Of a stretch of 64,000 nucleotides of DNA, positions 1-7,483 are shown piece after piece. Both the position numbers and the translations under genes were made by a program. The DNA is from an uncultured Lachnospiraceae bacterium. GTDB lineage: Bacteria > Bacillota > Clostridia > Lachnospirales > Lachnospiraceae. Where the stretch lies: contig ONKG01000015.1 of the NCBI GenBank assembly GCA_900318375.1, positions 1-64,000 of the forward strand, written 5' to 3'. The stretch's first letter is position 1. Each line of letters starts with the position of its first letter. The notes beneath the pieces were generated by a model. It was not told the origin of the DNA. It did not search any database and saw only the letters and a list, made by a program, of their open reading frames with translations.

Positions 1-22
1 GGTTCAAATCCTCCCCCCGCTA
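1..22 (+). tRNA. tRNA 3' end, cut by the window edge
   Basis: The window opens inside a tRNA T arm: GGTTCAAATCC gives the canonical T loop (TTCAAAT). A C-rich 3' acceptor strand and a discriminator A at 22 follow. No CCA is encoded (CTA follows). The anticodon lies outside the window, so the identity cannot be read. The C-rich acceptor strand resembles that of initiator tRNA-Met, but this is only a guess. It sits 4 nt before tRNA-Phe, so the two are probably one tRNA operon. Confidence 0.75.
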
Positions 23-26
23 CTAT

Positions 27-99
<73 letters not shown>

Positions 100-109
100 C
101 GTTTTTTTT

Positions 110-145
110 CTCCTATGCAGAGTTATTCTGTATGGGAGTTTTTTT
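110..145 (+). terminator. Intrinsic terminator after the tRNA operon
   Basis: A 12-bp stem, CTCCTATGCAGA (110-121) with TCTGTATGGGAG (127-138), includes two G-T pairs. It has a 5-nt loop and is followed directly by seven T residues. It ends tRNA transcription and separates it from the membrane protein gene at 232. Confidence 0.88.
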
Positions 146-151
146 ATGTGG

Positions 152-180
152 TTGCCATTCTTTTCTATGTCGCATAAAAT
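152..180 (+). promoter_or_regulatory. Sigma-A-type promoter for the YfhO/GtrA/GT2 operon
   Basis: TTGCCA (152-157) and TAAAAT (175-180) are separated by exactly 17 bp. The promoter lies between the tRNA terminator and the start at 232, so it should drive 232-5144. Read from consensus only. Confidence 0.65.
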
Positions 181-231
181 GGATAGATGGAAAATGCTAT
201 GAATAAACGGTTTTTCAGGTGATAGATTAAT

Positions 232-3200
232 ATGAATAAAAAAGAAATAGATCACAATATAATTGAATCTTCTGAGGCCTCCGGGAGCGAAGTCTCCGGG
301 AATGAGATTTCCGGAGGTGCGGTCTCTTCAGGTATAGACTCTGTAAGAGAGGCCTCCGGAAGTGAAGTCTCCGGAAGTGAAGTCTCTGGGAGCAGTAGAG
401 CAGAGCTGTCTGAAAAGACAGAGGAAAGTATAAGGGCAGAGAGTTCTGATTCGACAGCAAAAAACACAGTTGACAGCATAACGGCAGATGATTCTGACCC
501 TGCTGCAGAAGAAAGGGGTGACAGCACACCGGCAGAGGATTCCGATCCGTCAGAAGAAGACGGGTTTGGAGACGGCGCCGGGGAGCCTGCGGAAAACGAC
601 GCTGAAAGCAAAAAAGATAAAAAGAAACGAAGAAAAGAGGACAGTAGGGCAGATGGTATGGACGGCATGCCTCCTGCACGACGCAGCTGGTTTGTGAAGT
701 TCCTTTTGTGCTGTGTTTCTTTTCTGGCTGTGTTCGGCATTGTAAACCTTGCTTTTTATGTGCTGGGCATGGAACCCTTCGGCACAAAGACGGCTGCCAT
801 CGATGATGCGAAGATTCAGTATATAGACTTTTTTACATATTATGTGGACGTTCTGCACGGAGTCCGGCCGCTGTCCTATGATTTCAGTAATATGATGGGC
901 GGAAGTTCCGTAGGAATGTTCAGCTACTACCTGGCGTCACCCTTTAATCTGCTTTTATATTTCTTTGGAAAAGAGGGGGTATATCGATTTTTCGATGTAG
1001 CGGTCGCCTTGAAACTGGCCACAGCCGGAGCAACCTTTAACTGGTATCTGCAGCGGCGCTTTGCGAACAGGATCAGACCTGTTTTTGTGATTGCGCTCTC
1101 CATGGGCTACGCGCTGATGAGTTATCAGATCGCACAGAGCAGCAATATCATGTGGCTGGACGGCGTATATATGCTTCCGCTGATCATGCTGGGTGTGTAT
1201 GAGGTGCTCCACAGGAAAACGGTCTGGAGGCTGGTACTGGCTGTTGCCTTCTGTATCTGCTGCAATTGGTATATTGCCGGAATAAACTGTCTGTTCTCCG
1301 GAATCTGGTTCCTTTTTGAGTTCTTTTTCCAGGATGATTTCATCGCCGAAAAGAAGCTGGCGGCACCTGCAGTGCCTGACCGCAGATACAGCGGCAGCCG
1401 CAGACGTGCTACAGGCCCTTTGCTCGGCATAACGGATTTTGTTGTGTCCGGATGCCGTTACGGCTGGGGCATGGGGCTGGGCGTTGCGCTGAGTTCCATT
1501 CTCTTTCTGCCGGCGGTCAGCGCCATGCGGCAGGGCAAGGGACAGTTTAAGAATATTGAGTTCGAAATGAAATTCCTGGGCGACCTGCTCTCGTCTGTGC
1601 GGGGCTATGTGATCGGCTATACGGGGGATACCAGGCAGGCAGGTTATGCGGCGCTCTTCTGCGGCGGAATTGCAGTTGTGACAGCTGCGGCACTCATTTT
1701 CTCCGGCTCCTGGAAGATCCGCCAGAAGATTGCCTACCTGGGTCTGGCAGGAATCTGCTTCCTGATGCTGTACTGGCAGCCGGCAACACTCATTTTTTCT
1801 CTTTTGAAGAGAGCTGACAGCTACTGGTACAGGTATAGTTATCTGGTATGCTTTGCCCTTCTTTTCGGAGCGGGAGCATATTTGAGCCGCGCGGAGAGAG
1901 ACCGCTGGTCAAAAATATTCCCGGTATTGGCCGCGCTTCTGTACGCTGCCGGCGTTCTGAAACTGAACGGCATTCATTTTGCGGATTTTCAGGCGCAGGG
2001 GCTTGCTCTGGCACAGGCAAATAAACCGGTGTTCGCAACGGTGTGCGTGTCGCTTGTACTAACCCTGCTGACCCTGCTTTTGATCTCCGTCAGACCGCCG
2101 GAAAAGGGCGGCTTAGTGAGCCCGAGAGGCATTGTGCGGCTTGCGGCGGGGCTTTTGCTGCTGGTGGCTGCAGGCACAGAACTCTGGGCAAATGCCAGGA
2201 TGATCTGGAGCCGGAACTACGACCAGTCGCAGAATCTGTATTTGGAATATTCGGAAGGGCTGCAGGAACAGCTGGCACAGCTGAGATCCGTAGACGGCGG
2301 ATATTATCGTATTGCCCAGGACAGAACACGCTGGCATTATACGGACGATGATGATCTGACGGCCTTTTTCAACGACTCACTCGCGCAGAACTACTGGTCC
2401 AATACGGCTTATACGTCGAGCCCTGACAAGGCACAGCTGGATCTGATGTGGAGACTGGGCTACCGCGATGAGGCGGGATGCATGATGATCGTGCGTGACC
2501 CGGTGATTCCTTCGGATTCCTTCCTCGGTGTCAAATATTATCTGGAGAGTATGCCGGTGCAGGGGCTTGAGCCTGTTGAGGGTGTAAAGGCTTTTAACGG
2601 CCGCAAAGTCTACCGTAATCCTTATGCGCTGCCGATGGCCTTTGTATATGACGGGTCAAAACTCCCGACCATGGAATACAACACGACCTTTGCTTATCAG
2701 AATGCTCTGTTTTCCACACTGGCAGGGAAGGATATTACACTGTACACACCCCTCTCCTGGACGCGTGAAAACAAAGAGAATATGACGTATTTCAGTGTTT
2801 ATATTCCCAAGGGAAATTATCTGGCATACGGAAACCTTCTCTGGAATGAAAAAAAGACCGGCCGCATGTCTGTCAACGGGACACAATCCTTCGGATACTG
2901 CCGGTGGATGTCCCCTGCGGCCTTCCTGATCAGAAGCCGTGAGGAACAGGCGCAGTCTACGGCTTCGGAGAGTCTGCAGGAGATTCAGGAGGCACAGAGA
3001 AAGGAGAAGGCAAAGGAAAAAGAGAAGGCAAAGGCGGATGCAGATGCAGATGCTGAAGAAGTGCCTGTGACAGAGACAGTAAGCGTCATCGAGCAGGAGC
3101 GGACGGAGCTGGAGGAAGCGGCAGCAGCCTACGACAAGGATGTTCTGGCTTCTCTGAAATCCGAATCCTACGCGGATGTCCGCACAGTCGTATTCCGCTC

Positions 3201-3615
3201 TGATAATCCCGCGCCCTTTAAGGACTATCAGTTCTATGGCCTGAATCTCGATTCGCTGCAGGAAGCTGTGGACACGATCCGCGAGACTGCAGTGCCTGAT
3301 GAAAGTCTGACGATAGAAAACGGATATGTCACCTGCAGTCTGACGGGAAGACCCGGGCAGAGCCTGTGTCTGCTGGTACCGTGGTCCAAGGGCTGGAAGG
3401 CCCTGAGGAACGGCGAAATCGTACAGCCGGATACAGTTGCAGGTACCATGATCACAATTCCGCTTGTGAACGGTCAGAATACGATCGAACTGACCTATCA
3501 GCCCCCCTTTGTCAGGGAAGGAATGTACATTTCCGCCGGCGCGCTTGCAGTTCTTTTGATCGACATCCTGTGCAGGCTGATCGCCAATAGAAAGAAAAGG
3601 AAAAACAGAAGATAA
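232..3615 (+). CDS. YfhO-family membrane glycosyltransferase with acidic Ser-rich N-terminal tail
   Basis: This 1127-residue protein is predicted to be a multi-pass GT-C-like enzyme that moves a sugar from a polyprenyl-phosphate carrier onto a cell-envelope polymer outside the membrane. YfhO does this for lipoteichoic acid in Bacillus. The first ~150 residues are low-complexity, with repeats of ASGSEVSG and then Asp/Glu/Ser-rich and Lys-rich stretches. The first membrane span begins near residue 152, about a dozen spans follow, then an extracytoplasmic domain, a last span near 1100 and a basic end (KKRKNRR). A Glu/Lys/Ala coiled-coil-like insert (about 910-965) interrupts the outer domain. 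A GtrA flippase and a GtrB-like synthase follow in the same operon. Two more family members lie at 7484 and 10643. The acceptor polymer is not known. Confidence 0.88.
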   Translation: MNKKEIDHNIIESSEASGSEVSGNEISGGAVSSGIDSVREASGSEVSGSEVSGSSRAELSEKTEESIRAESSDSTAKNTVDSITADDSDPAAEERGDSTPAEDSDPSEEDGFGDGAGEPAENDAESKKDKKKRRKEDSRADGMDGMPPARRSWFVKFLLCCVSFLAVFGIVNLAFYVLGMEPFGTKTAAIDDAKIQYIDFFTYYVDVLHGVRPLSYDFSNMMGGSSVGMFSYYLASPFNLLLYFFGKEGVYRFFDVAVALKLATAGATFNWYLQRRFANRIRPVFVIALSMGYALMSYQIAQSSNIMWLDGVYMLPLIMLGVYEVLHRKTVWRLVLAVAFCICCNWYIAGINCLFSGIWFLFEFFFQDDFIAEKKLAAPAVPDRRYSGSRRRATGPLLGITDFVVSGCRYGWGMGLGVALSSILFLPAVSAMRQGKGQFKNIEFEMKFLGDLLSSVRGYVIGYTGDTRQAGYAALFCGGIAVVTAAALIFSGSWKIRQKIAYLGLAGICFLMLYWQPATLIFSLLKRADSYWYRYSYLVCFALLFGAGAYLSRAERDRWSKIFPVLAALLYAAGVLKLNGIHFADFQAQGLALAQANKPVFATVCVSLVLTLLTLLLISVRPPEKGGLVSPRGIVRLAAGLLLLVAAGTELWANARMIWSRNYDQSQNLYLEYSEGLQEQLAQLRSVDGGYYRIAQDRTRWHYTDDDDLTAFFNDSLAQNYWSNTAYTSSPDKAQLDLMWRLGYRDEAGCMMIVRDPVIPSDSFLGVKYYLESMPVQGLEPVEGVKAFNGRKVYRNPYALPMAFVYDGSKLPTMEYNTTFAYQNALFSTLAGKDITLYTPLSWTRENKENMTYFSVYIPKGNYLAYGNLLWNEKKTGRMSVNGTQSFGYCRWMSPAAFLIRSREEQAQSTASESLQEIQEAQRKEKAKEKEKAKADADADAEEVPVTETVSVIEQERTELEEAAAAYDKDVLASLKSESYADVRTVVFRSDNPAPFKDYQFYGLNLDSLQEAVDTIRETAVPDESLTIENGYVTCSLTGRPGQSLCLLVPWSKGWKALRNGEIVQPDTVAGTMITIPLVNGQNTIELTYQPPFVREGMYISAGALAVLLIDILCRLIANRKKRKNRR

Positions 3616-3650
3616 CAAGAACGTGAAAAGAGACAGAGAGCGAAGGTTTT

Positions 3651-4136
3651 ATGCTGGAATCTAATGAAAATAATGAAAAAGCGAAAATAAATGAGCATGA
3701 GGAAAAGAGCGGTGCAAAGCCTCAGAGCAGGCTGATCCGGCTCCTGACTTCAGAGGGAATGCGGTACCTGTTCATCGGCGGATGCACGACGCTGGTCAAT
3801 CTGGTGGTCTACACGATTCTCTGCCGTGTAGTGCATTTAAATGTCAATATCAGTAACATTATTTCGGTTGCGGTATCCATCTTGTTTGCCTATGTGACCA
3901 ATAAACTGATTGTATTCCGGTCTCACTGCAGCAGTCTCGGCGAGCTGGCAGGGGAGTGCCTGCGGTTTATCGGCGCCAGACTTGCAACAATGGTCATTGA
4001 GGTGGGCGGTGTGTATTTTCTTTATGAGATCATTCATCAGGACGAGATCATCGCCAAGCTGGAGACACAGGTGCTGGTTGTGATCGGAAATTATTTTATC
4101 AGCCGCTTCATCGTATTTCGCGGGCGGAAGAAATAA
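3651..4136 (+). CDS. GtrA/GtcA-family polyprenyl-phosphate-sugar flippase
   Basis: This small integral membrane protein (161 residues) has a charged ~33-residue N-terminus followed by four hydrophobic spans, the standard GtrA layout. Recognisable features are RYLFIGGCTTLVNLVVY at the first span, the Asn/Lys-containing SILFAYVTNKLIVF segment and the closing NYFISRFIVFRGR. Family members are proposed to flip undecaprenyl- or polyprenyl-phosphate sugars to the outer leaflet. It lies between a YfhO transferase and a GtrB-like synthase, so it probably supplies the lipid-linked sugar to the YfhO protein. It starts 35 nt after the previous gene. Confidence 0.9.
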   Translation: MLESNENNEKAKINEHEEKSGAKPQSRLIRLLTSEGMRYLFIGGCTTLVNLVVYTILCRVVHLNVNISNIISVAVSILFAYVTNKLIVFRSHCSSLGELAGECLRFIGARLATMVIEVGGVYFLYEIIHQDEIIAKLETQVLVVIGNYFISRFIVFRGRKK

Positions 4137-4193
4137 AGCGGAAGGCTTTTGAAGTCTGTTTTGTCGTAAAGAAGAAGCTGGAAGAGGGTGAAA

Positions 4194-5144
4194 ATGCTAT
4201 TATCCGTAATTGTGCCTTGCTATAACGAAGAAGGAAATATTGATCTGTTTTATGAGGAGACCGTAAAGGCGCTCGGGGATCTGATGCCGGAGACGGAACT
4301 GATCTTTGTGAACGACGGGAGCAGGGATTCCACGATCCGGAAGCTTCGGTCGCTCTGCGAGCGTGCCGAATACCGGGTGAGGGTTGTCAGCTTTTCCCGC
4401 AATTTCGGCAAGGAGGCTGCGCTTCTGGCAGGTCTTGAAGCTTCACAGGGAACATTTACATCCATTATCGACGCGGATCTTCAGCAGAATCCTGCGTATA
4501 TTGTGGAAATGATGCAGATCCTGAACGAGCATCCGGAGTACGACGCTGTCGCCGCATATCAGCAGGAGAGGAAAGAAGGAATGATCCTGTCCCTCTTCAA
4601 AAAAATGTTTTATAACGTGATCGACAGTCTGACGGATGTAAAAATCATGCAGGCTGCCAGTGATTTCAGACTTCTGCGCAGGCCGGTGGTGGATGCCATC
4701 CTCTCACTTCCTGAAAAATGCCGTTTTTCCAAGGGAATCTTCGCCTGGGTGGGATTTGAGACCTATTACATGCCTTATACGGTCGAAGAGCGCGCCAGCG
4801 GCACATCGAAGTGGAATTTCTGGAAACTCATGAAGTATGCTTTTGACGGAATCATTGCTTTTTCCAATAAGCCGCTGATCATGTCCTCCATCGCCGGCCT
4901 GTTTATCTTCGGACTGTCGATTCTGTATCTGATCATCATCGTTGTAAAGACGATCCTGTGGGGGGATCCGGTCGCCGGTTTTCCGACACTTGCATGCCTG
5001 ATCCTGATGCTGTCGGGAATACAGCTTCTGGGCATCGGCATACTGGGCCAGTATCTGGCGAAAAATTATACGGAGAGCAAGGAAAGGCCTGTCTATATCG
5101 TAAAAGAAGAACTGGACAACGGCGCGGACCAGGAACTGCCGTGA
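4194..5144 (+). CDS. GT2 polyprenyl-phosphate glycosyltransferase (GtrB/CsbB/DPM1-like)
   Basis: The N-terminal GT-A domain carries LSVIVPCYNEEGN, the nucleotide-sugar motif FVNDGSRD, FSRNFGKEAALLAG and the acceptor-site DADLQQNP. Two C-terminal membrane spans (about 230-300) place it with the GtrB/CsbB synthases that load a sugar on undecaprenyl phosphate at the inner face. A GTG at 4188 extends the frame by two codons. ATG 4194 is preferred because GGAAGAGGG ends 5 nt before it, whereas it overlaps the GTG. It is about 50 nt after the flippase gene and is probably the last gene of the operon. It is paralogous to the gene at 13849. Confidence 0.92.
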   Translation: MLLSVIVPCYNEEGNIDLFYEETVKALGDLMPETELIFVNDGSRDSTIRKLRSLCERAEYRVRVVSFSRNFGKEAALLAGLEASQGTFTSIIDADLQQNPAYIVEMMQILNEHPEYDAVAAYQQERKEGMILSLFKKMFYNVIDSLTDVKIMQAASDFRLLRRPVVDAILSLPEKCRFSKGIFAWVGFETYYMPYTVEERASGTSKWNFWKLMKYAFDGIIAFSNKPLIMSSIAGLFIFGLSILYLIIIVVKTILWGDPVAGFPTLACLILMLSGIQLLGIGILGQYLAKNYTESKERPVYIVKEELDNGADQELP

Positions 5145-5242
5145 CAGAATCTCTGAAGAACTGCATAAAAGACACCCGCGGTGCCGGGCAATGTGTGCTT
5201 TCTTTCTACATACGGCAATGGTCCTGCGCCGCGTGTAAAAAG

Positions 5243-5384
5243 GCGCAGATATAAATGGCGTCAAGTAAAAAAAGCTGCAGGTATAAAAAGCTGCAGGTAT
5301 AAATAGCTGCAGGCATAAAAATCGCAGGCATAAAAAATCGCAGGCATAAAAAATCGCAGGTATAAAAGCGTCAAGTATAAAAAA
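5243..5384. repeat. Degenerate tandem array of about 16-bp units
   Basis: Units of the form GCTGCAGGTATAAAAA recur head to tail at 5274, 5290, 5306, 5322, 5338, 5354 and 5368. The first half drifts from GCTGCAG to TCGCAG, and weaker copies sit upstream from 5243. No open frame uses it. It lies between convergent transcription units just before a shared terminator. Confidence 0.85.
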
Positions 5385-5427
5385 GCCGGAAGGCAGAGAT
5401 CACAGACTGATCCGCCTTCCGGTTTTT
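5385..5427. terminator. Bidirectional intrinsic terminator
   Basis: CCGGAAGGC (5386-5394) pairs with GCCTTCCGG (5414-5422). A T run follows on the plus strand, and an A run precedes on the plus strand (a T run on minus). It ends the glycosyltransferase operon and could also end luxS-mtnN transcription from the right. Confidence 0.85.
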
Positions 5428-5641
5428 ATGTCTGAAGAATAAACGCTCCGCGGGAAAACCCGCAGACGAGAGCCCATGCTGTGCATGGACGCAGCTGTGT
5501 TCATCGATGCCGACGCTGATGCCGACTCTGTAGATATCTATGAGACCCCATGCTGCGCATGGGTGCAAGGACCCGCGGGCAGGTCTTGAGACTGATTGAA
5601 GTCCGCGCGTCTGCCGGTCAGGTCACAGGTCAGGCCACAGG
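5428..5641. other. Gene-free spacer with three short hairpins
   Basis: Three perfect small hairpins are visible: GCGGG/CCCGC (5450-5463), CCATGC/GCATGG (5474-5488) and CCCATGC/GCATGGG (5547-5563). From 5619 a short direct repeat, CAGGTCAGG(T/C)CA, runs into the end of mtnN. No coding frame is convincing. The stretch may be the 3' untranslated region of the luxS-mtnN transcript. Confidence 0.5.
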
Positions 5642-6355
5642 TCAGGTCATGGAGCGCACCATGCAGGAGACGAGTTTAGCGCAGTTTTCGGCGGCCTGAC
5701 GTTCAAAGGTCTCGTAGGAGACGTCAGCCTCTTCGTCGGCCTTGTCGGAAATGGCGCGGAGGATGACGAAGGGGACTTCGTTGAGATAGGCAGTGTGGGC
5801 GATGGCGGCGCCTTCCATTTCCGTGCAGAGGCCGTGGAAGGTGTCTGCGATATAGTGCTTTTGCTTCGATGTGCAGATGAACTGGTCGCCGCTGACGACG
5901 CGGCCTTCATGGATGCCTATTCCGGGGGCGGCTTCTTTGCAGGCGGCGACAGCTGCTGCGCGCATGGAGGGATCCGCGGGGAAGTTCCTGAGGCCGTTCG
6001 GTGTTCCCATCTGAGGGATGACGCCGGGGGCGTAGCCGAAGACGGTGACGTCCATGTCGTGGTACATGGCGTCCTCGGAGACAACGATGTCACCGATGTT
6101 GATGCTGTGATCAAGGGAGCCGGCGATGCCGGTGTTGATCAGGTGGGTGACGCCGAAGATGTCGATCAGGATCTGGGCGCAGACGGCCGCGTTTACTTTT
6201 CCGACACCGCTCTTGACGATGACGACGTCAGTATGGCCGAGTTGTCCGATGTGGAATTTCATGCCGGCCTTTTCAGTGATTTCTGCAGAAGACATCTCTT
6301 CAGTGGTCAGTTTTTCGATTTCAAGGTCCATAGCGCCGATAATGCCGATTTTCAT
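5642..6355 (-). CDS. mtnN: 5'-methylthioadenosine/S-adenosylhomocysteine nucleosidase
   Basis: This cytoplasmic enzyme removes adenine from S-adenosylhomocysteine and methylthioadenosine, giving LuxS its substrate S-ribosylhomocysteine. The 237-residue length is typical. The start MKIGIIGAMDLEIEKL contains the catalytic Glu12. The ribose-binding TEMEGAAIAH and the catalytic Asp in ISDKADEEADVSYE are present. AAAGGAGG lies about 14 nt before the ATG, a somewhat long spacing. It is the second gene after luxS on the minus strand, separated by a 38-bp tandem repeat, which fits an activated-methyl-cycle operon. Confidence 0.96.
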   Translation of the reverse strand: MKIGIIGAMDLEIEKLTTEEMSSAEITEKAGMKFHIGQLGHTDVVIVKSGVGKVNAAVCAQILIDIFGVTHLINTGIAGSLDHSINIGDIVVSEDAMYHDMDVTVFGYAPGVIPQMGTPNGLRNFPADPSMRAAAVAACKEAAPGIGIHEGRVVSGDQFICTSKQKHYIADTFHGLCTEMEGAAIAHTAYLNEVPFVILRAISDKADEEADVSYETFERQAAENCAKLVSCMVRSMT

Positions 6356-6386
6356 ATTGTTGATGGAAACCTCCTTTTATACCTTG

Positions 6387-6478
6387 CTGATAAGATCTTA
6401 ACTTGGTGAAAAGATCCTGACTTTCTGATAGGTTCTTAACTTGGTGAAAAGATCCTGACTTGATGATAGGTTCTCAAT
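6387..6478. repeat. 38-bp tandem repeat between luxS and mtnN
   Basis: Two nearly identical 38-bp units (6387-6424 and 6425-6462) and a third partial unit (to 6478) share AACTTGGTGAAAAGATCCTG. The partial unit overlaps the last codons of luxS. The array fills the space between the two genes and would be transcribed as part of their operon. Confidence 0.88.
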
Positions 6479-6959
6479 CGGGATAAACGAGATGTTTTTC
6501 ATCGATATCGTAAAGAGTGTTTTCAAGGAAACGCGATGCCAGGAAACGGGCCATACCGGGATTCTGATCCAGGTAATTGCCGCAGTCCCGGGCAGCGGCA
6601 CCGGGGATCTCACCCTCGTAATCGCGGATGAACTCGTACATTGCCGTGATGAGGGGAACGATCTGCGCGGAAGTGTACTCGCCCGCGAGCAGCAGGTAGA
6701 AGCCCGTGCGGCATCCCATGGGGCCGAAATAGACGATCCTGTCGCCGTATTCCGCGCTGTTCCTCAGGAAGGTGGCGCCGAGATGTTCGATCGTGTGCAT
6801 CTCCGCAGTGTTCATGACGGGCTCGCGGTTGGGAGCGGTCATACGGAGGTCGAATGTGGTGATGGCGGTATCGCCGTAGTGATCGATGCGGGAGACATAG
6901 ATACCGGGCTCCAGTACGAGGTGGTTGATGGTAAAGCTGGTGATTTTTTTCAGTTCCAT
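6474..6959 (-). CDS. luxS: S-ribosylhomocysteine lyase (AI-2 synthase)
   Basis: LuxS cleaves S-ribosylhomocysteine to homocysteine and the AI-2 precursor DPD. The protein has 161 residues, the usual size. The metal-binding HTIEH motif is at residues 55-59, the catalytic Cys is in GPMGCRTG (about 83), and the third metal ligand is the Cys of RDCGNY. GGAGG sits 8 nt before the ATG. It is the first gene of the luxS-mtnN pair, with a good promoter about 150 nt upstream. The homocysteine produced can be methylated by the MetH encoded at 24.9 kb. Confidence 0.97.
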   Translation of the reverse strand: MELKKITSFTINHLVLEPGIYVSRIDHYGDTAITTFDLRMTAPNREPVMNTAEMHTIEHLGATFLRNSAEYGDRIVYFGPMGCRTGFYLLLAGEYTSAQIVPLITAMYEFIRDYEGEIPGAAARDCGNYLDQNPGMARFLASRFLENTLYDIDEKHLVYPD

Positions 6960-7109
6960 GTGTATTCCTCCAATGGGCAGGCCGTCCGGAGGCGGATGCC
7001 TGCACAGAATAAAAGCTGTGATCCTTCACTGTTTCCGTCTCTGCGGATTTCTCCCCGGGTGCCGCTTTTGAGGGCGGCATGGTCGGGAAGACTGAAAACA
7101 GACCTACAC

Positions 7110-7138
7110 ATTTTAACAGGGAAAAAGTCTGTATGCAA
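7110..7138 (-). promoter_or_regulatory. Sigma-A-type promoter for luxS-mtnN
   Basis: Read on the minus strand: TTGCAT (7138-7133), a 17-bp spacer and TAAAAT (7115-7110). The untranslated leader would be about 145 nt and contains a small GCCGC/GCGGC hairpin. I see no SAM or SAH riboswitch motif in it. Confidence 0.6.
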
Positions 7139-7180
7139 ATGTTACAGGAAACCTGCAGCCCCTCTGTTCTGCTTTTCCCG

Positions 7181-7265
7181 CCTGCTGTTCCCGGCTGCCT
7201 GCTGTTCCCGGCCGCCCGCTGTTCACGGCCTCCTGCTGTTCACGGCCGCCCGCTGTTCACGGCCT
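7181..7265. repeat. Five tandem 17-bp units
   Basis: Five exact-length units start at 7181, 7198, 7215, 7232 and 7249. Each fits C-C-(T/C)-GCTGTTC-(C/A)-CGGC-(C/T)-(G/T). They lie between the divergent luxS promoter and the yfhO-type gene at 7484. No coding frame is convincing here. Confidence 0.9.
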
Positions 7266-7376
7266 CGGCGCCCGGGGTGTTTACCGGGAATAATGACCTG
7301 CTGACAACAGGAAAACACGAAGAAAATACGGAAGAAGGGCAGGTTTTACGTTTTTTGAGCGGAAAGTCTGTTTCTG

Positions 7377-7385
7377 TGGTAAAAT
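7377..7385 (+). promoter_or_regulatory. Extended -10 element upstream of the second YfhO gene
   Basis: TGGTAAAAT matches TGn plus a -10 hexamer about 100 nt before the start at 7484. The only -35-like hexamer, TTGAGC, is spaced 19 bp, so support is modest. Confidence 0.4.
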
Positions 7386-7483
7386 CATCTTAATTATGTC
7401 CTTATGCAGGGATCCTGTCTGCCGCTTTGCGGGCGGAAAGAGGATGACAAGCACAGTCCGGATACAGCATTCTGGAGGAGTAT

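Noticed and set aside
6960-7140. SAM or SAH riboswitch upstream of luxS
   Set aside because: I looked for the conserved S-box core and SAH-riboswitch pairing and found neither, only a small hairpin.
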